Assembly: GCF_013030985.1 (NCBI RefSeq)
Contig: NZ_WPYP01000015.1
Location: 1-64,000 of the forward strand
Direction of reading: 5' to 3'
DNA: 64,000 bases
DNA from: Ruegeria arenilitoris
GTDB taxonomy: Bacteria; Pseudomonadota; Alphaproteobacteria; Rhodobacterales; Rhodobacteraceae
Positions 34,748 through 43,114 of the stretch are shown in pieces (position 1 is the first letter of the stretch; every line of letters starts with the position of its first letter). Below the pieces are notes generated by a model. That model was not told the origin of the DNA. It saw only the letters and a list, made by a program, of their open reading frames with translations, and did no database searches. The translations under genes were made by a program, and so were the position numbers.

Positions 34748-35923
34748 TTAGTTCAGAGGTAACCGGCGGAAGCGGCCGGGCATAGCGGGGTCATGGAAAT
34801 GGTCCAGTGGTCCATTCTGGATCAGATGGTTGTGCCAGTACGCAAGGGCATCGCGATCCAGCGTCACGCCGAGGCCGGGACCTTCGGGAACAGAGATCAC
34901 GTTGTTTTTCTGACGGAAGGGCCCGCCTTCGATGACATCGCCGATCTGCCAGCGAAAGAGCGATTGCGACGGCTCGGAAATCCACGGCATGGCCGCAGAC
35001 ATGTGCAGGTATCCTGCAGTCGCAATCCCGGCGTCACCGGAATAGCACCAGAAGCCCACGCCCATCGCCTCGCACGCGCCAATAAAGCGCACGGCGCGGG
35101 AAATCCCGCCCAGCACGGCAAAGTTGGTCACGATGTAGTCAGGCGCACCCAAGGCGATAGCCTTACGAATGTCCGGCACATGGGTCGAGATCGGGATGGT
35201 GAAATGGCGGCGCAACTCAGCCATTTCCTCGAAAGTCGCGACCGGGTCTTCGTAGTTGCGGATATTGTAAGGCTCGATCTCGCGGAAGACGCGCATGGCA
35301 GTGGGCAGGCTCCACTGCATGTTGCTGTCCAGACGGATCATCGCCTCGCGCCCCAGACCTTCGCGCAAAGTTTTAACAGTATCGATCTCAAGCTCGGGGT
35401 TGCCGAGGATCAGCTTGCCCTCGAACATTGTGCTGCCATGTTCTTCGCGCATGCGGATACAGTAGTCGGCCACCGCCTCGGGACTCATTTCGCCGCCTTC
35501 GCGGAACCCGAAATACTCGGTGAAGGGGATCTCCTTGCGCACCGCACCACCCAGTAGTCGGTACAGAGGCTCATTCGCAACCTTGCCGCGCAGGTCCCAC
35601 AGGGCAATCTCGATCGCACCAAAGGCTTTGACAACCGAACTGTCATCAGTGTTCTGAACAATCTGCCACGGCGGAACGCACAAGCTTTCGCAACCCGCAA
35701 TATCCAGCGGATCAGCACCTATCAAACGTTCGCCCATCGCACGGACCGAGTCCACGACATCGACCGAGGGTGCCTCGCCCAGCCCGACAATACCCTGATC
35801 TGTTTCAACCTCGATAATGGTCTTCGAGGTGCCGGGATAATGCCCTCCGGTCCACCACATCGGCTTTTCCAGCGGGATATTGACCGGGGTTGCACGAAGG
35901 CCGGTGATCTTAATACCAGGCAT
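34748..35923 (-). CDS. Enolase-superfamily protein (mandelate racemase/glucarate dehydratase-like) with altered active site
   Basis: A 391-residue protein starting MPGIKITGLRATPVNIPL, 14 bases inside the upstream gene. It has the capping domain and the barrel strands of the mandelate racemase/muconate lactonizing branch: Asp199 (RLDSN) and Glu225 (YEDP) are placed as the first two metal ligands. Usual motifs are otherwise changed: the Lys-x-Lys base position reads Glu168-Gly-Lys170, the third ligand region reads ISTH (His248), and the region where a His base is expected reads FWCYSGDAGI. Family members abstract a proton alpha to a carboxylate and then racemise, eliminate or cycloisomerise. 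Between an MttB homologue and a DMGDH-type enzyme, it may epimerise a betaine, as HpbD does for hydroxyproline betaine, but the altered residues make this uncertain. Confidence 0.8.
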   Translation of the reverse strand: MPGIKITGLRATPVNIPLEKPMWWTGGHYPGTSKTIIEVETDQGIVGLGEAPSVDVVDSVRAMGERLIGADPLDIAGCESLCVPPWQIVQNTDDSSVVKAFGAIEIALWDLRGKVANEPLYRLLGGAVRKEIPFTEYFGFREGGEMSPEAVADYCIRMREEHGSTMFEGKLILGNPELEIDTVKTLREGLGREAMIRLDSNMQWSLPTAMRVFREIEPYNIRNYEDPVATFEEMAELRRHFTIPISTHVPDIRKAIALGAPDYIVTNFAVLGGISRAVRFIGACEAMGVGFWCYSGDAGIATAGYLHMSAAMPWISEPSQSLFRWQIGDVIEGGPFRQKNNVISVPEGPGLGVTLDRDALAYWHNHLIQNGPLDHFHDPAMPGRFRRLPLN

Positions 35924-37430
35924 CTGGGATCTCCTCTTTGCGGCGGGCGACATAGGCGGCCAGCTCTTCCTTCTTGGCCTCATCCATCGCGGGTGGCTGA
36001 TATTCATTCAGCATCTGGTTCCAACGCTCATAGGCGCGGCGGCGCATTTCCTTTGATCCACCCTCTTCCCAGCTTTCGACATTCTCACTGTCGCTGAGTT
36101 TCGGCTCATAGAACGCAGTTTGGTAATTGCGCATGGTGTGGGCGCAGCCCAAGAAATGGCCACCTGCCTCAACCTCGCTGTAGGCGTCGCGGGCAAAGGC
36201 CTCTTCGCTGGTGTCCAAACCCTGGCTTAGGATCTTCTGGTAGGACCCCAGACGATCAGCATCCATGATCAGTTTTTCAAATCCGGTGCACAGGCCGCCT
36301 TCGAGCCAACCGGCCGAGTGCAGCACAAAATTCGCACCCGCAAGCATGGTTGAATGCATTGAATCCGCAGATTCATATGCCGCCTGAGCATCTTCGATCT
36401 TGGACGCGGTCAGCGAACCGCCACAGCGCAGGGGCAGACCAGCACGGCGGGCAAGCTGACCGATGGCATAGTTCGACATAACCGGTTCGGGCATACCAAA
36501 GGTCGGCGCACCGGATTTCAGCGACATGGACGACAGAAAATTGCCCAGAACAAACGGCGCACCGGGGCGCAGCAGTTGAACATAGGCACAGACCATCATC
36601 GCCTCGGCCATGGCTTGGGCGACACTGGCTGCGGTGCTGACCGGACCCATGGCGCCGGACAGGATGAATGGAACAACGATCAGGCCCTGACCACGCGCCG
36701 AATAGACGCGCGCCGACTCGGTGACCACCCGGTCCACCAGCAGTGGCGAGTTCGTGTTCACGTTGCCCATGATCACGCAATTGTCTTCCATGAAATCCGC
36801 ACCAAAGACGATCTCGGCCATCTCGACGCTGTCCTGTGCGCGGCTCATCTCGGTGATCGCGCCCAGATGCGGCTTATCGCTCAGCGTCATATGCGCGAAC
36901 ATCATGTCCAAATGGCGTTTACTGACCGGGACGTCACAGGGTTCGCAGGTGACGAACCCACCATGATGCAGGTTTGGGTGCATATAGGTCAGTTTGACCA
37001 GCTTCTCGAAAGACTCGATGTCGCCATAGCGCCGCCCGCCTTCCAGATCGCGCACAAACGGCGCGCCGTAGACCGGGGCAAAGACCTGATTGCCTTCCCC
37101 GATCACCACCGAACGCTCAGGATTGCGCGCGACCTGTTTGAAGCTTTTGGGCGCCTTTGAACACAAATCACGTATCCAACTGGCGTCGGCGCGAACAATG
37201 TCACCATCGATTTGAGCGCCCTCACGACGCCACAATTCCAAAGCTTCGGGATCATCGCGGAACGCGATCCCCACATTCTCGAAAATCCAGTCGACCTGTG
37301 CCTCGAGGCGGTTCAAATCCGCTTCATTCAGAGGGTCAAAATGGGCCAAACTGCGCTGGATATAAGGAGATGCCGGAACCGAACCTGCCTCTGTACCGCG
37401 GGAACGGGATTGACGTGTGCGCCGAGCCAT
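35910..37430 (-). CDS. Trimethylamine methyltransferase (MttB) family protein, second copy
   Basis: A 506-residue MttB-family protein with the basic tail ARRTRQSRSRG, the conserved VFAPVYGAPFVRDLEGGRRYG near residue 117, FVTCEPCDVPVSKRHLD, VMGNVNTNSPLLVD-type core, and C-terminal YVARRKEEIPDAWY. There is no in-frame UAG, so it is of the non-pyrrolysine type. It is the first gene of a three-gene operon and overlaps the enolase-type gene by 14 bases. Ribosome-binding site GGAGTG precedes the ATG. It would be expected to remove a methyl group from a quaternary amine to a corrinoid carrier, but no carrier gene is nearby. A LysR gene lies divergently 92 bases away. Confidence 0.85.
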   Translation of the reverse strand: MARRTRQSRSRGTEAGSVPASPYIQRSLAHFDPLNEADLNRLEAQVDWIFENVGIAFRDDPEALELWRREGAQIDGDIVRADASWIRDLCSKAPKSFKQVARNPERSVVIGEGNQVFAPVYGAPFVRDLEGGRRYGDIESFEKLVKLTYMHPNLHHGGFVTCEPCDVPVSKRHLDMMFAHMTLSDKPHLGAITEMSRAQDSVEMAEIVFGADFMEDNCVIMGNVNTNSPLLVDRVVTESARVYSARGQGLIVVPFILSGAMGPVSTAASVAQAMAEAMMVCAYVQLLRPGAPFVLGNFLSSMSLKSGAPTFGMPEPVMSNYAIGQLARRAGLPLRCGGSLTASKIEDAQAAYESADSMHSTMLAGANFVLHSAGWLEGGLCTGFEKLIMDADRLGSYQKILSQGLDTSEEAFARDAYSEVEAGGHFLGCAHTMRNYQTAFYEPKLSDSENVESWEEGGSKEMRRRAYERWNQMLNEYQPPAMDEAKKEELAAYVARRKEEIPDAWY

Positions 37431-37499
37431 TGTGAGTCACTCCAATGTTTCGCGTGATACTACCTCCAGGACATTAGTGTTGTGACGCTTGAAAAATTG

Positions 37500-37512
37500 T
37501 ATGGTTAGCATA
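37500..37512. promoter_or_regulatory. Candidate LysR box upstream of MttB operon
   Basis: TATGGTTAGCATA has four-base arms (TATG/CATA) and the T-N11-A layout, just before the LysR start at 37523 and upstream of the divergent MttB operon. It is short, so chance is possible. Confidence 0.35.
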
Positions 37513-37522
37513 AACACAGATT

Positions 37523-38431
37523 ATGCAAGCCCTCTGGAAACAACTGGGATCACCCCGCCATCTGGTCGTCTTCGAGACGGCCGCCCGCCTGCAATCGTTC
37601 ACGCGAGCGGCGCAGGAGCTTAACGTGCAGCAACCGGCGGTCAGCGCTTCAATCAAGCAGCTGGAGACATCGCTTGGCGTTGTACTGTTCCGGCGCAGCC
37701 ATCGCCGGATCACCTTGACAAATGCTGGAAATCGTCTGTTTGCCGACGTTACCCGCGCCTTCGAGATGCTGTCACATTCCGCCGCCTCGATCCGGCAGTT
37801 TGCCAGCAACGATCACGTCACGCTCAGCGCCTCTTCGGCGTTCAACAATTACTGGCTTGTGCCCCGCATCGCGTCTTTTCAGCAAAATCACCCTGATATT
37901 GACCTGCGCCTGCAGTCCAGTGACCGTGAACCGGATCTGACCGTTGAAACCATCAGCCTTGCGGTGCGGCTCGGCGATGGCAACTGGCCTGACTGCGAGG
38001 CCCGGCTGATATCGGACGAGGTGATCTACCCTGTCGCCTCGCCCCGTGTCATGGCTGCGGCAGTGAACCTGCGCAGTGTGCCGGGCCTGCTGAACCAACG
38101 TCTCATTCATCTGGAAGAACCCATCCGCGAACGCCCCTCGTGGGATCAATGGTTCCGCGAATTCGGCATCACCGAGGTCACGCCCCGCAGTGGTCTGCGC
38201 CTCAACGACTACGCCCTGGTCCTACAGGCGGCAATGGCGGGTGAGGGATTTGCCTTCGGCTGGCACCACATTGTCGGTCCGCTGGTTCAGCAAGGTATAC
38301 TGGCGGCACGGCCGGAATGGACGTGGAGAACCGGAAAGGGGTTTTATCTGGTCTGGTCCAAATCCCGCCCCCTGACGCCAGAGGCCGAGATTGTCCGCGA
38401 CTGGATTCTATCCGCCCGGACCGTCGATTGA
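37523..38431 (+). CDS. LysR-family (GcvA-like) transcriptional regulator
   Basis: A 302-residue LysR regulator. The HTH is LVVFETAARLQSFTRAAQELNVQQPAVSASIKQLETSLGVVLFRR (about 13-57), and the effector domain has GcvA-group features (VTLSASSAFNNYWLVPRIASFQQNHPDIDLRLQSSD; VAGEGFAFGWHHIVGPLVQQG-like end). E. coli GcvA controls glycine cleavage; in roseobacters relatives often flank amine or amino-acid demethylation genes. Its divergence from the MttB/enolase/DMGDH operon suggests it controls those genes. Confidence 0.9.
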   Translation: MQALWKQLGSPRHLVVFETAARLQSFTRAAQELNVQQPAVSASIKQLETSLGVVLFRRSHRRITLTNAGNRLFADVTRAFEMLSHSAASIRQFASNDHVTLSASSAFNNYWLVPRIASFQQNHPDIDLRLQSSDREPDLTVETISLAVRLGDGNWPDCEARLISDEVIYPVASPRVMAAAVNLRSVPGLLNQRLIHLEEPIRERPSWDQWFREFGITEVTPRSGLRLNDYALVLQAAMAGEGFAFGWHHIVGPLVQQGILAARPEWTWRTGKGFYLVWSKSRPLTPEAEIVRDWILSARTVD

Positions 38432-38458
38432 ATCCTCTACCCGGCATCTGCAAGGCAT

Positions 38459-39745
38459 TCATCTGCAAACGGCTGCACAACTGCGGGCCAGAAGGGTAGT
38501 TTTCGTTTGGTAAGTGCGAGGTCGTGAAACGCCGGTTGGGTCCCGCCGGGGCTGGCAACCTGAAAAAATATGGTCCGAGACTTGGTTGAACGGGCCGTAG
38601 AAATGAAACAGGGATTTCAACGCCACTACCGGTTTTTCGGCCAGCCGGATGACGATCTGCTCGAAGGCTTCAGGGTGGTAAACCTGAACGCGCAGGTCGT
38701 TGACCAGCAGGTCGACCTCGCCCTCCAGACGCAACCAGACCACGGTGCCCATAGGTTCTAGACCGGTGCCAAGATGCTGACCCAAACCCGTTTCGATATT
38801 CATAACCCGTGCGGTCAGATCGATCGGGTCCCCCGAAACCACATCTGTTTTTCCACCAAGCCGAAGCGTCAGTCTGCTGCCGATGCCCGCGTCCTGACAA
38901 ATGCGCACCACACCGGGATTCTAGAATAGACCGCTGGCAAAATTCGTCATTCCGCGCGCCAGCATGGCTTTCAACAAATGGGTGGCATCGCCCGGTGCAC
39001 CGCCGCCTGAATTGTCGCCCATGTCCGCCACGATACATAGCCCGGAACGCGTACCAACGTGATCAAGTGCTTCGGAGTTCGTCAGATAACGGGTGGTCAC
39101 TTCGTTGCGCAAATCAAAGAATCGCCGCCCCAACCCCTCGGCCAGCTGCGTGGCCAGTTGTGGTTGGTCATCTGCAATAACCAGCATCCACGCGTCGACA
39201 TCTTCGACGTTTGCCCAAGGAAAACCATGACTCAGTGAGACCGACAGCACATCGGGTCTGGTCTGAGCCGCGGCCATCTCGGCCACAAAACCCTTCATCG
39301 CCCCGGCTTTGGTCAGATAGAGGTTTACCATACGGGTGTCATAATACGCCATCTTAGGCGTGATCTCACCCGCATGTGCCCGCCGGGCCAGAATGTCGCC
39401 CTCGCAATCCTCGATGTGGGCGGCCACCATCGCGCCGTGAAGTTGCAGCAGCAATGATATCTGCCCCGCCACATTTTGCCAGATCGGAAAGAATCTCGCC
39501 GCTCAGCGCGTCATAACAGCAGCGCGTGGTAGGCCCGGCTGGCTCAGGGTCAGACTTTCGACGACTTGCCGGCCCAGGGATTCAGCCTTTACCCGCCACA
39601 CATGCAGTGCCTCGGTCATAAGATTGGGCGGCTCTTGGGTCGTCGTACCGTGGCGCAGGAAATAATCCTCAAATCCCGACATCGCGGTCGGCATGGTGCA
39701 AAACGTGTTCGTCTCGGTCGACAAAGTGGCAATGAAAAGTTTCAT
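38459..39745 (-). pseudogene. Decayed M81-family (MlrC/microcystinase C-like) peptidase
   Basis: On the minus strand one reading frame, interrupted, follows the M81 family: the start MKLFIATLSTETNTFCTMP is diagnostic, then LLQLHGAMVAAHIEDCEGD, DNSGGGAPGDAT near the middle, and GSRLTLRLGGKTD. Intact members have about 490 residues and bind zinc. Here the frame has a TGA at 39503-39505; about 39530-39440 the proper family text (LSGEILSDLAKCGGADI) is found in another frame, so two compensating indels flank it; a TAG at 38921-38923 replaces a Tyr codon; and the C-terminus after SLFHFYGPF loses its pattern. The gene cannot be functional. Confidence 0.8.
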
Positions 39746-39828
39746 GAATTTCCTGCCCCCAACACGTCAGAGGACGACTTCAAGAGCCATCCTCTGATCT
39801 TTGGCGATGCTATCATGTTCCAGCGGCG

Positions 39829-40665
39829 TTATTCGGCTTTCCACCAACGTTCCATAAAGCTGCTTCCATCCAGATCCAGGTTCGAGGCGAATTTCTCGGG
39901 CGTGCCGACGCTTGGGCGCGTGGCAAAGACGTATGAGGCAAACATCGGGATCGCGACGCCGCCCTGATTGGCCACGACATCCTGCATCTCGCCGTACATT
40001 TGGCGACGCTTGTCCGGGTCCAGCTCAGCCCGGGCTTCGACCAGAATCTTGTCGAACGTCTCGTGCGACCAGAGAGATTCGTTCCAGGCCACACCGGATA
40101 GGAACGCCAGCGAGAGCATCAAATCCTCAACCGGTCATCCGGCCCAATAGCTGGCGCACCATGGTTTTTTCGTCCAGACCTCGGACCAATAGCCATCATT
40201 GGGCTCACGTTTGACGGAAACATTGATCCCACATTTCGCCGCCGAGTTCGAAATCAGCGTCGCCGCGCCCACCGCGCCGGGGAAGGCAGCATCCGACGAC
40301 GAGAGTTCGACATCCAGCGAATCCATTCCAGCTTGTTTCAGGAAGTACCTGGCCTAGTCCGGGCCGAAAGTCTTTTGTTCCAACCTGGCATTGGAATACT
40401 TCTGACCGGACCCGATGGGATGGTCATTCCCGACCTCGCCATAGCCCAGCAGAATCTTGTCGACCAGCTCCTGCCGGTCGATACCCCATTTGATCGCCTG
40501 ACGAATGTTGTTGTCGTCAAACGGCGCAGCATTGGTCAGCATCGGGAAGGAATAATGCTGCGTACCGGCAACCGAATGCAGCGTTACGTTTGGATCACGC
40601 GAGTCAAATTTGGCCGTCTTGGGATCAACCTTGCCGGCAATGTCGACCGCCCCCGTCGGTGGCTG
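39829..40665 (-). pseudogene. C-terminal half of an ABC-type peptide/solute-binding protein (SBP_bac_5), broken
   Basis: One minus-strand frame reads through about 280 codons of the DppA/OppA family: VDIAGKVDPKTAKFD, NNIRQAIKWGIDRQELVDKIL, YFLKQAG, YWAG then P-V-E-D-L, and ELDPDKRRQMYGEMQDVV with the C-terminal RWWKAE. Two in-frame stops interrupt it: TAG at 40354-40356 and TGA at 40135-40137, the latter at the place of the usual Arg in YWAGRP. The N-terminal half, with the signal peptide, is missing. A binding-protein gene near an M81-peptidase gene is a common arrangement in this bacterial group, and the two relics may come from one former operon. Confidence 0.8.
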
Positions 40666-40681
40666 CCGTTTGCAGGGAGAT

Positions 40682-41301
40682 CGGCATCAACAATTCGCCA
40701 AATACCTCAACGGCCGTAGCATGCCCTCACCCAACAACTTGCGCCGCCACACCACCCAGCTGGCCAAAACCGAAGCGGACCGACGGCGAGACCCTCTGAT
40801 CGATGTTTTCCCGGGGGATCTGCAAAGGCTGCGGCCTTTTCTGGGGTCCTATCAGGTGTTCTTTCGCGCCCCGGTCGATCCGACCAAAGCCATCATCAAC
40901 GTTGCCTTTTTGGATGAGCGGAACGGGACTGTCTACAGCCGGGTCGTCGAAGCGCTGAGCGAAGGGAAGTCATCGACGCGCCGCTGGACAAGATGTGACG
41001 GCAAAGCCGCATTTCGCGCAGGGCAGATCTTTGTCGTCGATTCCAAGCGCGGTCCGGACGCACCCCTCAGCCTGTATATTCTGAACAAACCTCATCGCGA
41101 CAAGTCTAAGCTGTTGTTCGGAACTATGCCTTATTTGACTCCTTTGTCTGGGCGGGAACCGACCTCCTCTCCTTTTTTATGGAAAAGAGCTAAAACTACC
41201 ACTCTGTCCGAGAGCTGTTCTCGAAAAGCGGTGTCGTCGACCTGCAAGGCACCAGAGTAGATATGAAGATACGGCAACACCTTTTGCGCACGTCCGAATG
41301 A
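40682..41301 (+). pseudogene. Truncated HTH-type regulator with frameshift
   Basis: From about 40690 the plus strand reads QFAKYLNGRSMPSPNNL, the end of an XRE-type helix-turn-helix, then LGSYQVFFRAPVDPTKAIINVAFLDERNG and FRAGQIFVVDSKRGPDAPLS, a ligand-domain pattern I associate with XRE-family proteins of alphaproteobacteria. The first part of the HTH is absent: the sequence before it belongs to the binding-protein relic on the other strand. Near 41210 the frame changes and a sensible ending (VRELFSKSGVVDLQGTRVD...) continues in another frame to a TGA at 41299. So it is broken at the 5' end and frameshifted near the 3' end. Confidence 0.5.
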
Positions 41302-41303
41302 GG

Positions 41304-41434
41304 GATATGTCGCCGTTTTCCTCTTCGGGCACAAAGTCCAGCATTAGGACGCTTGCGCCTTAATCACGCGCAGCATGTGCCGCGCAAAAGGCCACATTTC
41401 CGGCGCCGATCACGATAGTGCCCCAGGCGGTCGT
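41304..41434 (-). pseudogene. N-terminal relic of an FAD dehydrogenase (TcuA-like)
   Basis: The minus strand reads GTIVIGAGNVAFCAAHAARD, then a TAA, then GASVLMLDFVPEEENGD. This is the dinucleotide-binding start of a fumarate-reductase/tricarballylate-dehydrogenase-type flavoprotein, where the usual text is ...AREQGASVLVLE.AP.EERGG; the TAA replaces the Gln codon. It overlaps the 3' end of the ThDP-enzyme gene and fades out after about 45 codons. Confidence 0.55.
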
Positions 41435-43110
41435 GCTTTTGACCCGTCCTGCGGTGCCTTGAACAGATCTTTGCGCAATGGCATCAGCGCGCCGGGGTCG
41501 ATCCTGGCTTGTATGACTATCGTTTTCCCCGAGGATGTTGCCTCGTGCAAAACCGGCCCCAATTCGCCCGGGCCGTCGACCCAAATGCCCTTGCCGCCAC
41601 AGAGTTCGGCGAATTTGTCAAACCGGGGCGACTTGATTTCGGCCCCCAGCAGGCGTCCACCATAAAACTCCTGCTGATAGGCTTTCTCGGCCCCCCAGGC
41701 CTCGTTATCCAGAACTACGATCACGATGGGCAGATCATGCGAAATGGCGGTTTGGATTTCAATCATCGTATACCCCACCGCGCCATCGCCCATCACTGCG
41801 ACAACCGGACGGTGGGGGGCTGCGGCCTTGGCACCGATGGCCGCTGACAGGCCAAAGCCGACCAACCCGAAATCCAGCGGCGTGATCAGCGACAGAGGTT
41901 CGTAGTGAGCCAGCCGGTCGGCGGCTTGCAAGCAGGTGTTGCCGGTGTCCAGCGTGACGATTGCGTTTTCGGGCAGCGCGTCGCGCAGCTCGCCCAAGGC
42001 GCGGCGAGGATGCATGGGCAGAGTCTCGATTGCGGCTTCTTTGGCGCGCTCGGTCCGGAGGCTATCCATATCGGCACGAAATGCGTCGCGCCATGGCCCG
42101 CAATCTGGTTTGGAAGCCGCGTCCATCAGCGCTTCGGCGGTCAGGCGCGCATCCCCTTGCGCCGCAATTTCTGCAGGGAAATAGCGCCCTACTGCGGACC
42201 CTTCGACATCTACCTGTGCAATCCGCGTCTCGGAGCCAACATATTCATTGCTGTGAAAGGTCGAGTTGAACCCGAGCCGCGCTCCCAACACGACGATTAC
42301 ATCGGCCTCTTTCGTTAGACGACTGGCCACGTGATTGCCACGCGGCCCGGCTTGTCCGGCAAACCACGGGTGACCGTGACGCATCACATCGGCATGACCG
42401 GTCGAGGCCACAACGGGCACCTCCAATGCCTCTGCCAAAGCGGTCAAAGCCTTGCGCCCCCGGCCCCATTTGAAACCCCCACCCGCGAAGATCACCGGGC
42501 GCTTCGCTGAGGAAAGCAGTTCAGCCATCGCCGCGACATCATCGGGGGCGGCAGGTCCCGGGCGGGCGATGTTCACAGGGGTCGGATCGATCGCAGGTAC
42601 CTCGGCCGCAAACAGATCGCGCGGAACATGCAACACGACCGGCCCGCGACGGCCCGAATTCGCCAGCCGGATCGCATCCTCCAGCATCGGTGCCAGCCGT
42701 GACGGGTCGCTGACCATGACAGAGCGTTTGGAGATCGGGGCAAACAGCGCCACCTGATCGACCTCTTGGAACGTATCCTTGTGCTGATCGGCCCGCGTAA
42801 TTGCCCCGGCAATGACCACCATCGGGGAATACGCCAGCTGCGCCTCGGCCACTGCGGTGACGATATTGACCACACCGGGCCCGGCCTGCGCGCCCAGCAC
42901 AACGCCGGGCTTGCCGGTCATCCGCGCCCAGGCATCCGCCATATGACCTGCCGCTCGCTCATCCCGCGCTCCGACATACGCCACCTGGCCGCCTTTATAC
43001 ATGGCATCGTACAGTTCCAGCATTGAGCCGCCCAACAGGCCGAACACGGTGTCGATCCCGTTGGCCTTGAGCACGCGATAGACGGCCTCGCCGCCGGTAA
43101 TGTTGGTCAT
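41410..43110 (-). CDS. Thiamine-diphosphate-dependent enzyme (acetolactate synthase-like)
   Basis: A 566-residue three-domain ThDP enzyme. MTNITGGEAVYRVLKANGIDTVFGLLGG is the normal start; Glu51 in ARDERAAGHMADAWAR is the cofactor-activating Glu; and VMGDGAVGYTMIEIQTAISHDLPIVIVVLDN is the GDG...N cofactor/Mg motif. Such enzymes make or break bonds next to a keto group: acetolactate synthase, glyoxylate carboligase, sulfoacetaldehyde acetyltransferase, 2-keto-acid decarboxylases or lyases. It is the last of five coupled genes (four bases after a DMGDH-type gene), so it probably handles the carbonyl compound left after demethylation and transamination. The last residues (KARPPGALS) lie over a relic of another gene and may be an accidental extension. 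Confidence 0.85.
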   Translation of the reverse strand: MTNITGGEAVYRVLKANGIDTVFGLLGGSMLELYDAMYKGGQVAYVGARDERAAGHMADAWARMTGKPGVVLGAQAGPGVVNIVTAVAEAQLAYSPMVVIAGAITRADQHKDTFQEVDQVALFAPISKRSVMVSDPSRLAPMLEDAIRLANSGRRGPVVLHVPRDLFAAEVPAIDPTPVNIARPGPAAPDDVAAMAELLSSAKRPVIFAGGGFKWGRGRKALTALAEALEVPVVASTGHADVMRHGHPWFAGQAGPRGNHVASRLTKEADVIVVLGARLGFNSTFHSNEYVGSETRIAQVDVEGSAVGRYFPAEIAAQGDARLTAEALMDAASKPDCGPWRDAFRADMDSLRTERAKEAAIETLPMHPRRALGELRDALPENAIVTLDTGNTCLQAADRLAHYEPLSLITPLDFGLVGFGLSAAIGAKAAAPHRPVVAVMGDGAVGYTMIEIQTAISHDLPIVIVVLDNEAWGAEKAYQQEFYGGRLLGAEIKSPRFDKFAELCGGKGIWVDGPGELGPVLHEATSSGKTIVIQARIDPGALMPLRKDLFKAPQDGSKARPPGALS

Positions 43111-43114
43111 GGGT

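Noticed and set aside
38921..40356. In-frame UAG codons in genes lying between MttB homologues, as possible pyrrolysine codons
   Set aside because: They lie in an M81-peptidase and a solute-binding-protein relic that also carry UGA stops, frameshifts and truncations. Substituted residues (Tyr and probably Lys/Gln) are ordinary, and no pyl genes are visible.
41410..43110. Calling the ThDP enzyme sulfoacetaldehyde acetyltransferase (Xsc) or acetolactate synthase
   Set aside because: The sequence has only general ThDP-family motifs; no regulatory IlvH subunit and no phosphotransacetylase gene lie near. Kept as a general ThDP enzyme.
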